Shown piece after piece: positions 8,804 through 18,064 of a DNA stretch of 64,000 nt. Every line of letters starts with the position of its first letter. Position 1 is the first letter of the stretch. Source of the stretch: Aeromonas veronii bv. veronii. GTDB lineage: Bacteria > Pseudomonadota > Gammaproteobacteria > Enterobacterales > Aeromonadaceae. The stretch covers positions 42,196-106,195 of the forward strand of contig NZ_CDDK01000010.1 in NCBI RefSeq assembly GCF_000820225.1. Reading direction: 5' to 3'. Under the pieces are notes generated by a model. The model saw nothing but the letters and a program-made list of their open reading frames with translations, had not been told where the DNA came from and did not search any database. Made by a program: the position numbers and the translations under genes.

Positions 8804-9253
8804 TCAACCGGCCATCTGTTTTTCCTTGATCTCGGCCAGCGTCTTGCAATCGACACAGAGGTCGGCAGTCGGACGGGCTTCCAGACGACGGATACCGATC
8901 TCGATACCGCAGTGTTCGCAGTAACCGAAATCATCGTCTTCAAGCAGCTGCAAGGTCTTCTCGATCTTCTTGATCAGCTTGCGTTCACGGTCGCGGGTAC
9001 GCAGTTCAAGAGCGAACTCTTCTTCTTGCGCGGCACGATCCACGGGATCCGGGAAGTTGGCAGCCTCGTCTTTCATATGGTCGACGGTACGATCAACTTC
9101 CTGCATCAGTTGGTTGCGCCAGGCACCCAGGATCTTGCGAAAATGCGCCTTTTGTTGGTCATTCATGTACTCCTCACCCGGCTTTTCCTGGTAAGGCGCG
9201 ACACCCGCAATGGCCAGGGGGCCCAGAGATTTCCTGTTTTCGCCTGTTGGCAT
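8804..9253 (-). CDS. dksA: RNA polymerase-binding transcription factor DksA
   Basis: DksA binds the RNA polymerase secondary channel and, with ppGpp, tunes rRNA, amino-acid and stress promoters. The protein has 149 aa (E. coli 151). The coiled-coil finger contains the tip motif [10 protein letters not shown] near residue 72. A four-Cys zinc finger follows (CEHC and CVDC). The N terminus [20 protein letters not shown] matches the full-length E. coli start, supporting the ATG at 9253 preceded by GGAGACAGG; an internal ATG at 9166 also has a GAGGAG site. It is adjacent to gluQ and sfsA as in enteric genomes. Confidence 0.97.
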   Translation of the reverse strand: MPTGENRKSLGPLAIAGVAPYQEKPGEEYMNDQQKAHFRKILGAWRNQLMQEVDRTVDHMKDEAANFPDPVDRAAQEEEFALELRTRDRERKLIKKIEKTLQLLEDDDFGYCEHCGIEIGIRRLEARPTADLCVDCKTLAEIKEKQMAG

Positions 9254-9372
9254 GCCCTGTCTCCTAATTCAGCACGCTACCCGTGCCATCCATAAATTGA
9301 GGGCGACATCTATAGCAGAAGGGTAACGGGTAAGCAAACGAGCCGTACCAATAATGTTACCCACTCCAATAT

Positions 9373-10116
9373 TTATGCACTCCCCTCGGGTAACAGGTGA
9401 CCAGATTCAAACGGGATAAACCCTTGAGCCACCATGCCTTGCACCCCAACATGGGGCCGATAGCATAAAATTTCAACCCCCGCCGCGATTGCCTGCTCAA
9501 TTAGCAGACTATAGTGCGGATCTATATGGGTTGCAGGGCGCATCCGGCTTATTCCGGAGTGCAACACCATAAAGAGCAGCACGGCCCTGTGGCCCGCTGC
9601 TTTCATCGCCATCAATTCGCGCAAATGCTTGGCACCACGGGCGGTGACCGCATCGGGGAAGTAGCCCATGCCCGGTTGCTCCCGCTCGTCGAGCAGGGTG
9701 ACCGATTTTACCTCGATGTAACAATTGCCCTTTTCGTCATCTTCCAGCAACAGATCGATGCGACTGTTCTCTTCGCCATACTTCACCTCGGTGCGCAACC
9801 GGCTGTAACCCGCCAGTGGAGCGATAGCCTCCTGCTCGATCAGCTCCCGGGCAATCTGGTTGGCGCGCGCCGTGTTGACGCAGATAAAGTGGCCCGCCGG
9901 GCTCTCGGCGATCTCCCAGCTGTTGGGCAGCTTGCGCTTGGGGTTATCGGAGGTGGAGTACCAGACCCGGGTGCCCGGATCGGCACAACCGGTCATGGCA
10001 CCGGTATTGGCGCAGTGGATAGTGATGACCTCGCCGTTATCGAGTTGCACATCGGTCAGAAAGCGCTTGTAGCGGGCCACCAGCTGGCCCGATTGCAGGG
10101 GGGGATCAAAGATCAC
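9373..10116 (-). CDS. sfsA: SfsA family DNA/RNA nuclease-like protein
   Basis: SfsA was named for stimulating sugar fermentation and has a nucleic-acid-binding OB-like N domain joined to a nuclease-like C domain. The 247 aa contain [10 protein letters not shown] (about residue 35), [20 protein letters not shown], and the catalytic-type region [10 protein letters not shown] around residue 140. The start is a GTG at 10116 that overlaps the thpR stop (GTGA), with GGAGG just upstream, so the two genes are translationally coupled. The molecular role of the family remains poorly defined. Confidence 0.92.
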   Translation of the reverse strand: MIFDPPLQSGQLVARYKRFLTDVQLDNGEVITIHCANTGAMTGCADPGTRVWYSTSDNPKRKLPNSWEIAESPAGHFICVNTARANQIARELIEQEAIAPLAGYSRLRTEVKYGEENSRIDLLLEDDEKGNCYIEVKSVTLLDEREQPGMGYFPDAVTARGAKHLRELMAMKAAGHRAVLLFMVLHSGISRMRPATHIDPHYSLLIEQAIAAGVEILCYRPHVGVQGMVAQGFIPFESGHLLPEGSA

Positions 10117-10655
10117 GGGTTAGCCCTCCGCGCGTCTTCTTTTACCCGGGCACGCAGCGGCCAGCAGGCAAGCGGTTTGTAGCGAACCCCGTCCGGGGTC
10201 GAGATGGATTGATAGAGGCAGAACTCATCGGCCTGCAGCAGAAAATTTGGGGCAGGCAGGATGGCTGGCGCCTCGCCCGCCTTGCGCGACAGGGTGACGT
10301 GGGGGCGATAACCCTGCTCGCCATTGCCAAGGCGCTGCTTCTCACCGTGGCGGCGCAGCGCCTTCGCCAGCACGGTCAGCTCGTTGGGCCACTCCTTCGG
10401 GCCAATCCAGGCTGCCTTGGCCCGGCTGAACCAGCCGGTCTCATCCAGCCTGATGGAGAACGGCGGACAGTGCTGACGCTCTACGGCGGCGATCAGGCGG
10501 CGGGTGGTCAACTCGTCCGCCTCACCCAGAAAAGCCAGGGTCAGGTGGAGGTTGGCTTGTGGCACCGGCTGACCGGGCCAGGGCAGCTTATCGCGCCAGG
10601 CGATGAGCTCGGGGGCGAGCTCCTTGACGGGCAGGGCAAAAAAAAGTTTGGCCAT
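10113..10655 (-). CDS. thpR: RNA 2',3'-cyclic phosphodiesterase
   Basis: ThpR (LigT) belongs to the 2H phosphoesterases and opens 2',3'-cyclic phosphates on RNA ends. The protein has 180 aa, the usual length. The two catalytic HxTx motifs are HLTLAFLG (about residue 42) and HVTLSRK (about residue 125). The segment [14 protein letters not shown] between them is typical. It is the first gene of a two-gene unit with sfsA and is divergent from hrpB, with a 178-bp shared upstream region. Confidence 0.92.
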   Translation of the reverse strand: MAKLFFALPVKELAPELIAWRDKLPWPGQPVPQANLHLTLAFLGEADELTTRRLIAAVERQHCPPFSIRLDETGWFSRAKAAWIGPKEWPNELTVLAKALRRHGEKQRLGNGEQGYRPHVTLSRKAGEAPAILPAPNFLLQADEFCLYQSISTPDGVRYKPLACWPLRARVKEDARRANP

Positions 10656-10833
10656 GTGGTGATAATGCCTTTTTCACGCTCATTGGATGGGCCCATTCTA
10701 TGGCAGCCATCCGGCCATGTCTCGCCACCCTCCCGCCCGAGTGACCATCTCCGCACATCCACTCACGGTGGTGCGGGTGGCTGTGGCAGAATAGGCGCCG
10801 TTTTACCGGTTGCCACAAAAGGTGCTCATCGCT

Positions 10834-13281
10834 TTGTCCCAGCTCCCCATCGTTTCGGTATTACCCGAACTCTTTGCCGCCCTCGACAGCCACACCAGCG
10901 TGATCCTGCAGGCGCCTCCCGGCGCAGGCAAATCGACCCTGCTGCCGCTGGAGCTGGTGCGTCAGAACCGGCTGCCCGGCCGCATCATCATGCTGGAACC
11001 AAGGCGCCTGGCTGCGCGCAATATCGCCACTTTTCTGGCGCGCCAGCTGGGGGAGAAGGTGGGCGAGCGCATCGGCCTGCGAGTGCGTGGCGAGAGCCGC
11101 ACCAGCTCAGCGACCCGGCTCGAGATCGTCACCGAAGGGGTGCTGACCCGGATGTTGCAGCAAGACCCTGAGCTTACTGGCGTTTCGCTGGTGATCTTCG
11201 ATGAGTTCCATGAACGCAGCCTGCACGCCGATACCGCATTGGCCTTCGCCATCGAGAGCCAGCAGGGATTACGCGATGACCTCAAGCTACTGGTGATGTC
11301 CGCAACCCTGGATGGCATGGCACTCGAGACCTTGTTGCCGGATGCCCCTGTGGTTCGCTCGGAAGGGCGCGGTTTCCCCATCGACTACCACTACCGCCCC
11401 GCCAATCGCCAGCAGTGGCTGGAGCCGCAAGTCGGCGCCGTGGTGCTCGAAGCGCTGGCCGAGCAAGATGGCAGCCTGCTGGTCTTTCTGCCGGGACAGG
11501 GTGAGATCGAGCGACTGGCGCAATGGTTGGCAGACAAACTGCCGGACGACGTGACCCTCGCCCCACTCTACGGCCGCCTCGACATGGCGGCGCAGCAGGC
11601 AGCCATCGAACCAGCGCCTGCGGGCCGCCGTAAGCTGGTGCTCACCACCAATGTGGCGGAGACCTCCCTCACCATTGAGGGGATTTCGGTGGTGATCGAC
11701 AGCGGGCTGGAACGACGGGCCTCCTTTGATCTGAAAAGCGGTGTCACCCGACTGGAAACCCGCCAGATAGCCAAATCCTCCGCCACCCAGCGGGCAGGCC
11801 GCGCCGGTCGCCTCGGCCCCGGTATCTGCTACCGGCTCTGGAGCAGCGAGGTGCAGGAGCGGCTCGCCGAGCAGAGCCCGCCAGACATCCTCACTCAGGA
11901 GCTGACCGGCCTGCTGCTGGACGCCGCCCAGTGGGGGGCAAAGGTGGAAGATCTGCCGCTTCTCGATATGCCTCCCGCCGCCGCGGTGGCCAGCGCCCAG
12001 CGGTTGCTGGTGGCCCTTGGCGCCATGAAGCCGGAGGGTGAGCAACAACTCACTCCCGCTGGCCGCGCCATGGCCGCCTTCGGTACTCACCCTCGCCTCG
12101 CTCGCATGCTGCTGCGCGCCCGCGAGCTGGAAGCTGAAGGTCTGACAGGGATTGTCGCCGATGCCGCTTATCTGGTGGCGTTGCAGGAAGAAGATCTGCG
12201 AGGATCGGAGCGCCTCTCTGTGCTGTTCCACCGCCGTCAAAACGCCCTGCGCCAGAGCGCGGCCCGCTGGTTTGAACGGCTTGGCGCCCGCCCTGCCAGT
12301 GCGCAGGGTCAGTGGCTGGGGCTGCTCTGTGCCCTCGCCTGGCCGGATCGCATCGGCAAACTGCGCAGCGGCAGTCGCTATCAACTCAGTGGTGGGGTGA
12401 GCTGCGATCTGGTAGAAGGTCATCCCTGTCAGGGACAAGCAGCCCTCATCGCTATCGAGATGGGGCAGAACGATCGCGGCAGCCGCATCTTTATCGCCGA
12501 ACCGATAGAGCTGGATGAGCTGGCGCGTCTGCTGCCGGAGCTGGTGAGCGAGCGCCAGTGGTTCGACTGGGATGAACGGGAAGAGCGGGTGCGCGCCGAA
12601 CGCCAGCAGGTGATCGGCGAGCTGGTGCTGAGCCAGCGACCGCTGACCGAACTCTCCGACGAGCAGAAAGGACGCTGCCTGCTGCAAGGCATTCGCCGCA
12701 AGGGGCTGCATGTGCTGCCCTGGGACGAGAGCAGCGAAGGGCTGCTGGCCCGTCTGCGCTGCGCCCGCGACTGGCTGCCCGATGAGGAGTGGCCCGCGAT
12801 GGATGACGAGAGCCTGCTGGCCACGCTGGAACAGTGGTTGCTGCCAGCGGTGAGCGGCATGACCCGGCTGGAGCAGTTGAAAAAGCTCAACCTCGGCGAC
12901 ATCCTGCGCCAATCCCTGCCCTGGCCGTTGCCCAAACGGCTGGACGAGGCGCTGCCGAGCCACTTTGCGGCACCGACCGGCAGCCGGGTGCGGATCCGCT
13001 ATCAGCCAGGGCAGGCACCGGTGATCCCGGTGCGCATTCAGGAGATGTTCGGGCAAGGTTCGACCCCCTGCGTGGCCGATGGCCGGGTGCCGCTGGTAGT
13101 TGAGCTGCTCTCCCCCGCCCAGCGACCGCTGCAGATCACCGCCGATCTGGCTGCCTTCTGGGCAGGCTCTTACGAGCAGGTGAAGAAAGAGATGAAGGGG
13201 CGCTATCCCCGCCACTACTGGCCGGATAATCCGCTGGAGGCAATGCCGACCAAAGTCACCAAGAAGAAGATGGGCATCTAG
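10834..13281 (+). CDS. hrpB: ATP-dependent helicase HrpB
   Basis: HrpB is a DEAH-box RNA helicase-like protein of unsettled cellular role. Motifs in order are Walker A PPGAGKST (about residue 35), DEFHER (the DEAH-type box), SATLD, and TNVAETSLTIEG, then QRAGRAGR in the second RecA domain. HA2/OB-like and HrpB-specific C-terminal domains follow, ending in EMKGRYPRHYWPD. The open frame extends to 10810, but the E. coli start aligns with a TTG at 10834 (SQLPIVSVLPEL) that has AAGGTG 9 nt upstream. I therefore take 815 aa. It is followed by mrcB 73 bp later, as in E. coli. Confidence 0.93.
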   Translation: MSQLPIVSVLPELFAALDSHTSVILQAPPGAGKSTLLPLELVRQNRLPGRIIMLEPRRLAARNIATFLARQLGEKVGERIGLRVRGESRTSSATRLEIVTEGVLTRMLQQDPELTGVSLVIFDEFHERSLHADTALAFAIESQQGLRDDLKLLVMSATLDGMALETLLPDAPVVRSEGRGFPIDYHYRPANRQQWLEPQVGAVVLEALAEQDGSLLVFLPGQGEIERLAQWLADKLPDDVTLAPLYGRLDMAAQQAAIEPAPAGRRKLVLTTNVAETSLTIEGISVVIDSGLERRASFDLKSGVTRLETRQIAKSSATQRAGRAGRLGPGICYRLWSSEVQERLAEQSPPDILTQELTGLLLDAAQWGAKVEDLPLLDMPPAAAVASAQRLLVALGAMKPEGEQQLTPAGRAMAAFGTHPRLARMLLRARELEAEGLTGIVADAAYLVALQEEDLRGSERLSVLFHRRQNALRQSAARWFERLGARPASAQGQWLGLLCALAWPDRIGKLRSGSRYQLSGGVSCDLVEGHPCQGQAALIAIEMGQNDRGSRIFIAEPIELDELARLLPELVSERQWFDWDEREERVRAERQQVIGELVLSQRPLTELSDEQKGRCLLQGIRRKGLHVLPWDESSEGLLARLRCARDWLPDEEWPAMDDESLLATLEQWLLPAVSGMTRLEQLKKLNLGDILRQSLPWPLPKRLDEALPSHFAAPTGSRVRIRYQPGQAPVIPVRIQEMFGQGSTPCVADGRVPLVVELLSPAQRPLQITADLAAFWAGSYEQVKKEMKGRYPRHYWPDNPLEAMPTKVTKKKMGI

Positions 13282-13354
13282 GTTCGACGGGTTAATCCCG
13301 CTCGGACGTTCGCGAATGCGACATAACAAGTAGAAAGGAAAGCAAAGAGGATTT

Positions 13355-15673
13355 ATGGCAACCCAACGACGCAAGCGTGCCCCCAAGAAGGCAGCGCCCA
13401 AACGCACCATCTGGCGCAAGCTGTTCTGGCTTGGCTTCAAGCTCTCCCTGGTGGTGGCGGCCTTTATGGTGGTGTTTGGCATCTACCTCGATACCAAGGT
13501 GCGCGAGCGCTTCGATGGCGAGAAGTGGCAGCTGCCGGTGATGGTCTACAGCCGCCCGCTGGAGCTCTACCCCAGCCAGCGCCTGTCGCGGGACCAGATG
13601 CTGCGCGAGCTCAACATGCTGAGCTACAAGCAGGTGCGCCAGCCTCACACGCCGGGTGAATACACCATCAACGGCAATCGCATCGAGCTGATTCGCCGTC
13701 CGTTCGAGTTCTATGACGGCGCCGATGGAGCCCGCGGCCTGCGCCTCACCTTCAACGGCCCGCGCCTTGAGGGGATCCAGTCGCTGGAGAACCAGCGCCA
13801 GCTCGGTTACGCCCAGATGGACCCGGTGCTGCTCGATCGCCTCAATACCGAAGATCGGGAAGATCGCCTGCTGGTGCGTATCGCCGAAGTGCCCGACAGC
13901 CTGCTGGTGACCCTGCTCACCACCGAAGATCGCGACTTCTACCAGCATGGCGGCGTCTCGCCGGTGGCCATCATGCGCGCCATGTTCGCCAACCTGATCG
14001 CGGGTCGCACCGTGCAGGGGGGCAGTACCCTCACCCAGCAGCTGGCCAAAAACTTCTTCCTGACCCGTGAGCGCAGTCTGTGGCGAAAACTGCAGGAAGC
14101 CTATATGGCGGTGCTGATCGACTATCGCTACAGCAAGGACGAGATCCTCGAGTCCTACCTCAACGAGGTCTATCTGGGGCAGAACTTCTCGCAAGGGGTC
14201 TACGGTTTCGGCCTCGCCTCCTACTTCTACTTCGGCATTCCGGTCAACGAGCTGGATATCGATCAGGTCGCCCTGCTGGTCGGTCTGGTAAAAGGCCCCT
14301 CCTATTACGATCCCTGGCGCTTCCCGGAGCGGGCCAAGACCCGCCGTGATCTGGTGCTGAAGCTGCTGATGGATCACGGCAGCCTGACCCAGGCCGAGTA
14401 TGAACTGGCCAGCCGTCAACCCCTCGGCATCATCGCCCGTGGCCAGATGAGTTATGGCCGCACCCCGGCCTTTATGGGACTGCTCAAGCGGGAGATCCAG
14501 AGCCGCTTCGGCGCCGATCTGCTCAAGCAGTCCGGCCTCAAGATCTTCACCAGTCTCGACCCCATCGCCCAGCATGCGGCCGAGCGAGCGGTCGAATCGG
14601 GCCTCGCCGATATCGAGAAACTGCGCGGCAAGAAGAAGCTGGAGGCGGCCATGGTGGTCTCCGACTGGCACAAGGGCGAAGTGGTGGCACTGGTGGGTGG
14701 CCGCGATCCCCGCTACGCCGGGTTCAACCGGGCGCTGGATGCCCGCCGCCAGATCGGCTCGCTGGTGAAACCGGCGGTCTACCTGACCGGTCTCTCAAAC
14801 GGCCTGACGCTCGCGACCCCACTCAAAGATCAGCCGATCCGCATTCGCGGTCAGGATGGTCAGGTCTGGACGCCGCAAAACTACGATCGCAAGTTCCGCC
14901 AGAGCGTGCCGCTGATGGATGCGCTGGCCAGCTCACTCAACGTGCCGACCGTCAATCTGGGTCTGCAAGTCGGGCTGGAGAAGGTAGTCGATACCCTGCA
15001 CAAGCTGGGAGTCCAGCAGGAGATCCAGCCCTACCCGTCGCTGGTGCTGGGGGCGGTGGCCCTCTCCCCGCTGGAGGTGAACCAGATGTATCTGCCCATC
15101 GCCAATCAGGGGCTAACCCAGCCGCTGTCGGCCATTCGCGCCGTAGTCAACGGGGATGGCAGCCTGCTCTATCAGCATGATCAGACCGCCAAGCGGGTCA
15201 CCGACCAACAGGCGAGCTGGCTGACCCTGTTCGCCATGACCAAGACGGTGAGTCAGGGCACGGCCCGCGCCCTCAGTGCCAAGTTCCCCGGCGCCACCAT
15301 GGCGGCCAAGACAGGCACCACCAACGAGCTGCGCGACTCCTGGTTTGCCGGGATGGACAACAACGAACTGGTCAGTATCTGGGTCGGTCGCGACGACAAC
15401 ACCCCGGCGGGCTTGACCGGTGCCAGCGGTGCCCTGCAGCTCTTTAGCGGCTACATGAGCCAGCGCGGCGTCAACAGTCTGGGATTGAAGATGCCGGAAG
15501 GGGTCACCTGGGCCAACTTCTCCCGCGCCAGCGGCACCCGCGTCACCAGCGACTGCCCGGGCAGCCTGCAGGTGCCGGCCAAAGCCTCCACCATGGGCTC
15601 CCCGGCCGGTTGCGCCAGCAGTGTGACGCCACGCAGTGCGCTGGATGACTGGTTCGGCGGTTTCTTCAACTAG
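13355..15673 (+). CDS. mrcB: bifunctional penicillin-binding protein 1B
   Basis: PBP1B polymerises and cross-links peptidoglycan at the inner membrane. A basic cytoplasmic tail is followed by one membrane anchor (about residues 25-45), a UB2H-like region that receives LpoB, the GT51 glycosyltransferase domain (TTEDRDFYQHGGVSP with the catalytic Glu, then GGSTLTQQLAKN), and the transpeptidase domain. Ser469 of SLVK is the acylated serine, with SSLN and KTGTT (Lys652) completing the active site. At 772 aa it is shorter than the 844 aa of E. coli, mostly at the N terminus. AAAGAGG precedes the ATG. Confidence 0.96.
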   Translation: MATQRRKRAPKKAAPKRTIWRKLFWLGFKLSLVVAAFMVVFGIYLDTKVRERFDGEKWQLPVMVYSRPLELYPSQRLSRDQMLRELNMLSYKQVRQPHTPGEYTINGNRIELIRRPFEFYDGADGARGLRLTFNGPRLEGIQSLENQRQLGYAQMDPVLLDRLNTEDREDRLLVRIAEVPDSLLVTLLTTEDRDFYQHGGVSPVAIMRAMFANLIAGRTVQGGSTLTQQLAKNFFLTRERSLWRKLQEAYMAVLIDYRYSKDEILESYLNEVYLGQNFSQGVYGFGLASYFYFGIPVNELDIDQVALLVGLVKGPSYYDPWRFPERAKTRRDLVLKLLMDHGSLTQAEYELASRQPLGIIARGQMSYGRTPAFMGLLKREIQSRFGADLLKQSGLKIFTSLDPIAQHAAERAVESGLADIEKLRGKKKLEAAMVVSDWHKGEVVALVGGRDPRYAGFNRALDARRQIGSLVKPAVYLTGLSNGLTLATPLKDQPIRIRGQDGQVWTPQNYDRKFRQSVPLMDALASSLNVPTVNLGLQVGLEKVVDTLHKLGVQQEIQPYPSLVLGAVALSPLEVNQMYLPIANQGLTQPLSAIRAVVNGDGSLLYQHDQTAKRVTDQQASWLTLFAMTKTVSQGTARALSAKFPGATMAAKTGTTNELRDSWFAGMDNNELVSIWVGRDDNTPAGLTGASGALQLFSGYMSQRGVNSLGLKMPEGVTWANFSRASGTRVTSDCPGSLQVPAKASTMGSPAGCASSVTPRSALDDWFGGFFN

Positions 15674-15681
15674 ATCAACGA

Positions 15682-15703
15682 CACGGGCAGCGCAGGCTGC
15701 CCG
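15682..15703 (+). terminator. hairpin after mrcB
   Basis: ACGGGCAGC and GCTGCCCGT form a perfect 9-bp stem with a 4-nt loop just after the mrcB stop. There is no U-tract, so it may be an RNA-stabilising hairpin more than a terminator. Confidence 0.5.
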
Positions 15704-15731
15704 TTCACTATGCTGCTGACAAGGAAACACC

Positions 15732-16133
15732 ATGACCTTTCCGCTGTTTGACGCCATCCACCATGTGGCCATCATCGCCAGCGATTACCCACGCTCGCGC
15801 CACTTCTACCACGAAGTGCTGGGGCTGCCCATCATCGCCGAGACCCTGCGCGAAGCGCGCCAGTCATGGAAACTGGATCTGGCCCTGCCGGACGGCAGCC
15901 AGCTGGAGCTGTTCAGTTTCCCCTCGCCTCCCGAGCGCCCCTCCCGCCCCGAGGCGTGCGGCCTGCGCCATCTCGCCTTTCGGGTCAGCGATCTTGACCG
16001 GGTCATCGCCCATCTGTTGGCCCATCGGATCGAGGTAGAGCCGGTACGGGTGGACGAGCTGACCGGCAAGCGCTTTACCTTCTTCGCCGACCCCGACGGC
16101 CTGCCGCTGGAGCTCTACGAAGCGCCGCGCTGA
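15732..16133 (+). CDS. yaeR: VOC-fold metalloprotein, YaeR/GloA2 type
   Basis: The protein has 133 aa and a glyoxalase/bleomycin-resistance (VOC) fold. IHHVAIIASDYPRSRHFYHE opens the domain with a metal-ligand His, ELFSFPSPPERPSRPEACG is nearly identical to the E. coli YaeR segment, and LRHLAFRV plus GLPLELYE supply the remaining ligand positions. Members of this branch are glyoxalase I-like, but a physiological substrate is not established. AAGGAA precedes the ATG. It follows mrcB and ends at a terminator shared with the convergent SMR genes. Confidence 0.85.
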   Translation: MTFPLFDAIHHVAIIASDYPRSRHFYHEVLGLPIIAETLREARQSWKLDLALPDGSQLELFSFPSPPERPSRPEACGLRHLAFRVSDLDRVIAHLLAHRIEVEPVRVDELTGKRFTFFADPDGLPLELYEAPR

Positions 16134-16162
16134 GCCTGCATCGACCAAGCAATCAGCCAAAC

Positions 16163-16196
16163 AAAAGCCGCTCGGTTGCTACCGGGCGGCTTTTCT
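16163..16196. terminator. bidirectional terminator between yaeR and the SMR pair
   Basis: AAAAGCCGC and GCGGCTTTT form the stem with a 14-nt loop, flanked by A and T runs on both sides. It serves two convergent units. Confidence 0.8.
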
Positions 16197-16211
16197 TATT
16201 GCTTCAGGTTA

Positions 16212-16532
16212 TCAGGCGGTAGTCAGCATAACGACAGCCAGCGCCATCACCATCATGCCAGCCCAGCCGATGGGCTTGAGCCGCTCACCGAAGAAGAGCA
16301 AACCGCCCAGCGCCGTACCGACGATGCCGATAGCCCCCCAGGTGGCGTAGGCAACAGCCAGGTCAATCTGGCCGCCACTTACCGCTTCCGAGAGCAGGGT
16401 AAAGGCGCCGAGTACCAGCATGATCCCCAGGAATCCCCACCCCTTGTAACGAAAACCCTTGGAGCGGTTGATGGCCATGTTGGCGCCGATATCGATCAGT
16501 GCGGCACCCAATACAATCACAAACGGACTCAT
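16212..16532 (-). CDS. small multidrug resistance (SMR) transporter subunit, MdtI-like, with Asp at the Glu14 position
   Basis: The protein has 106 aa and four transmembrane helices, the standard SMR size. In EmrE-type proteins Glu14 in helix 1 binds substrate and protons; here the equivalent residue is Asp14 (GAALIDIGANMAI). Helix 2-3 features such as AYATWGAIGIVGTALGG match the SMR YALW(G/E)G(I/L)G signature. Its start overlaps the stop of the partner SMR gene (ATGA), so the pair probably forms a heterodimer like MdtJI, which exports spermidine. The substrate here is unknown. Confidence 0.8.
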   Translation of the reverse strand: MSPFVIVLGAALIDIGANMAINRSKGFRYKGWGFLGIMLVLGAFTLLSEAVSGGQIDLAVAYATWGAIGIVGTALGGLLFFGERLKPIGWAGMMVMALAVVMLTTA

Positions 16533-16915
16533 GCTGTGGCCTCCGCGTCTACTGACTTGTCTGAGGGCTCATCATGGGTCTCTCCCATGGTCACCATAAC
16601 AATCCCCACTATCGCGAGAGCCAGGCCAATCAGCTCCTGAACGGTCACATCGTAACCAAGGAACATGACCGACACTATGGTGATCAAGGTGATCCCGAGC
16701 CCCTCCCAGAGCGCAAACGCAATACCAATGGAGATTGTTTTGGCGGCTTTCGCCAGCAACCAGTACGAGAAGCCGATCAACAGCCACATTGGGATGTAAT
16801 TCATCCAGCCAGCTCCCTGCTCGGGGATCATGGCCATGCTGGAGGTACCGGCGACCTCGGTCACGATGGCGCCGGTCAAAAACAGCCGGGCCAGAAACAT
16901 ACGACTTAATAACAT
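16529..16915 (-). CDS. SMR transporter subunit, MdtJ-like
   Basis: The protein has 128 aa with four transmembrane helices and a charged C-terminal tail, as in MdtJ. The essential acidic residue is Glu20 (Glu15 if the start is Met6) in GAIVTEVAGTSSMAM, followed by YWLLAKAAKTISIGIAFALWEGLGI, read as two motifs: the helix-2 segment and the ALWEGLG signature. It is the first gene of a two-gene operon and lies 158 bp from a divergent LysR gene, which is a likely regulator by position. It is probably a heteromeric drug or polyamine exporter with the downstream subunit. Confidence 0.8.
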   Translation of the reverse strand: MLLSRMFLARLFLTGAIVTEVAGTSSMAMIPEQGAGWMNYIPMWLLIGFSYWLLAKAAKTISIGIAFALWEGLGITLITIVSVMFLGYDVTVQELIGLALAIVGIVMVTMGETHDEPSDKSVDAEATA

Positions 16916-17073
16916 ATAAGATGCCTTTGTTGCTTCGACGGGAGAGATGGTAAACGGGGAGAAGCAACTTGCGACAATCGCTCAGCGTCGATTATTCCGA
17001 CGCCACAGGTTTGCCTTGCCTTGGTTCGACACGCTAAGGTGATAGTGAAAAACTCCGCCATAGCCTGTAAAAC

Positions 17074-17955
17074 ATGAAGCTATATCAGATAGAACTCTTT
17101 GTAGAGTCCGCCAATAGTGGCTCTATTGCCAACACTGCCCGTCGCCTCGGCAAAAGCCGCAGCGCCGTCAGCACTGCCATCGCGGCGCTGGAAGTTGAGC
17201 TTGGCGTCGAACTTTTTGAACGAGGTGCCAATCAGAGTCGTCTGACCGAGATCGGCGAGCTGGTGCTGGATGATTGCACTCGCCTGCTGCAGGCAGCCAA
17301 CAGCCTGCAGCAGAAGTGCAAACATTACGCCTCGGGGGCCGAAGTGGCGCTGCGGGTTGCCCGCGATGACGCCATTCCCGAGCCGGTGTGGCGCGAGATG
17401 CTGGCCAGCCTGCACAATCAGTTTCCCGGTACCAGTATCTCTCTGGTGCTTGCCTCTCCGCCCGAACTGCCGGCGCTGGTGGAAGAGGGGTTCGTCGATG
17501 CCGCTTTTGGCCTTATTACCGAAGATCAGGAGCGCAGCGGCCTCAATATCGACGTGCTCAACCCGATCCGCACCCTGATGGTGGTGGCACCCAGCCATCC
17601 GCTGGCCGGACTGAAGCGGGTCAAACAGCAGGATCTGACCGATCACACCCAGGTCACCCTCTCGTATGTAGATGAATTTTCGGTAAAAAGCCTGCTACCT
17701 GTGGGAGGCCAGCATATCGGTCTCTCCAGCTTCGAGTTGATGCGCAATGCGGTGCTGGACGGACTGGGCTGGGCGGTGCTCCCCTCGCCACTGATCCAGA
17801 GCCAGCTGCGACAAGGCTCCCTGCTGACCCTGAAACACAAGTTCAGCCTGCAGTGGCGGGATTATGGTGTCTATCTGGCGGAAAACGCCTATCACGGCAA
17901 GGTGTTGGCCTGGTTGAAGAAGTCTATCCAGGGGTATCTGGAACCTTTCGAGTAG
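17074..17955 (+). CDS. LysR-family transcriptional regulator
   Basis: The protein has 293 aa. An N-terminal winged HTH (residues about 1-60: GSIANTARRLGKSRSAVST, then ELGVELFERG) is followed by a linker helix and a periplasmic-binding-like effector domain (VALRVARDDAIPEPVWREML onward). LysR proteins usually regulate a divergent neighbour and bind a small-molecule coinducer. The gene is divergent from the SMR pair, so control of that pair is a reasonable inference. The ribosome-binding site is weak. The ligand cannot be read from sequence. Confidence 0.85.
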   Translation: MKLYQIELFVESANSGSIANTARRLGKSRSAVSTAIAALEVELGVELFERGANQSRLTEIGELVLDDCTRLLQAANSLQQKCKHYASGAEVALRVARDDAIPEPVWREMLASLHNQFPGTSISLVLASPPELPALVEEGFVDAAFGLITEDQERSGLNIDVLNPIRTLMVVAPSHPLAGLKRVKQQDLTDHTQVTLSYVDEFSVKSLLPVGGQHIGLSSFELMRNAVLDGLGWAVLPSPLIQSQLRQGSLLTLKHKFSLQWRDYGVYLAENAYHGKVLAWLKKSIQGYLEPFE

Positions 17956-18064
17956 CGATAAAGAGCCGGAGCCAGCTCACGATATCTACTTATCCTGGTG
18001 ATCCGAGCGGATGTGATCGTGCATACTGTTCACATACTCATTGAGCGCCGGAGGCGTAACCGAT

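Noticed and set aside
11287..13482. 731-codon frame antisense to hrpB
   Set aside because: Composition artefact of a GC-rich gene; hrpB motifs are complete.
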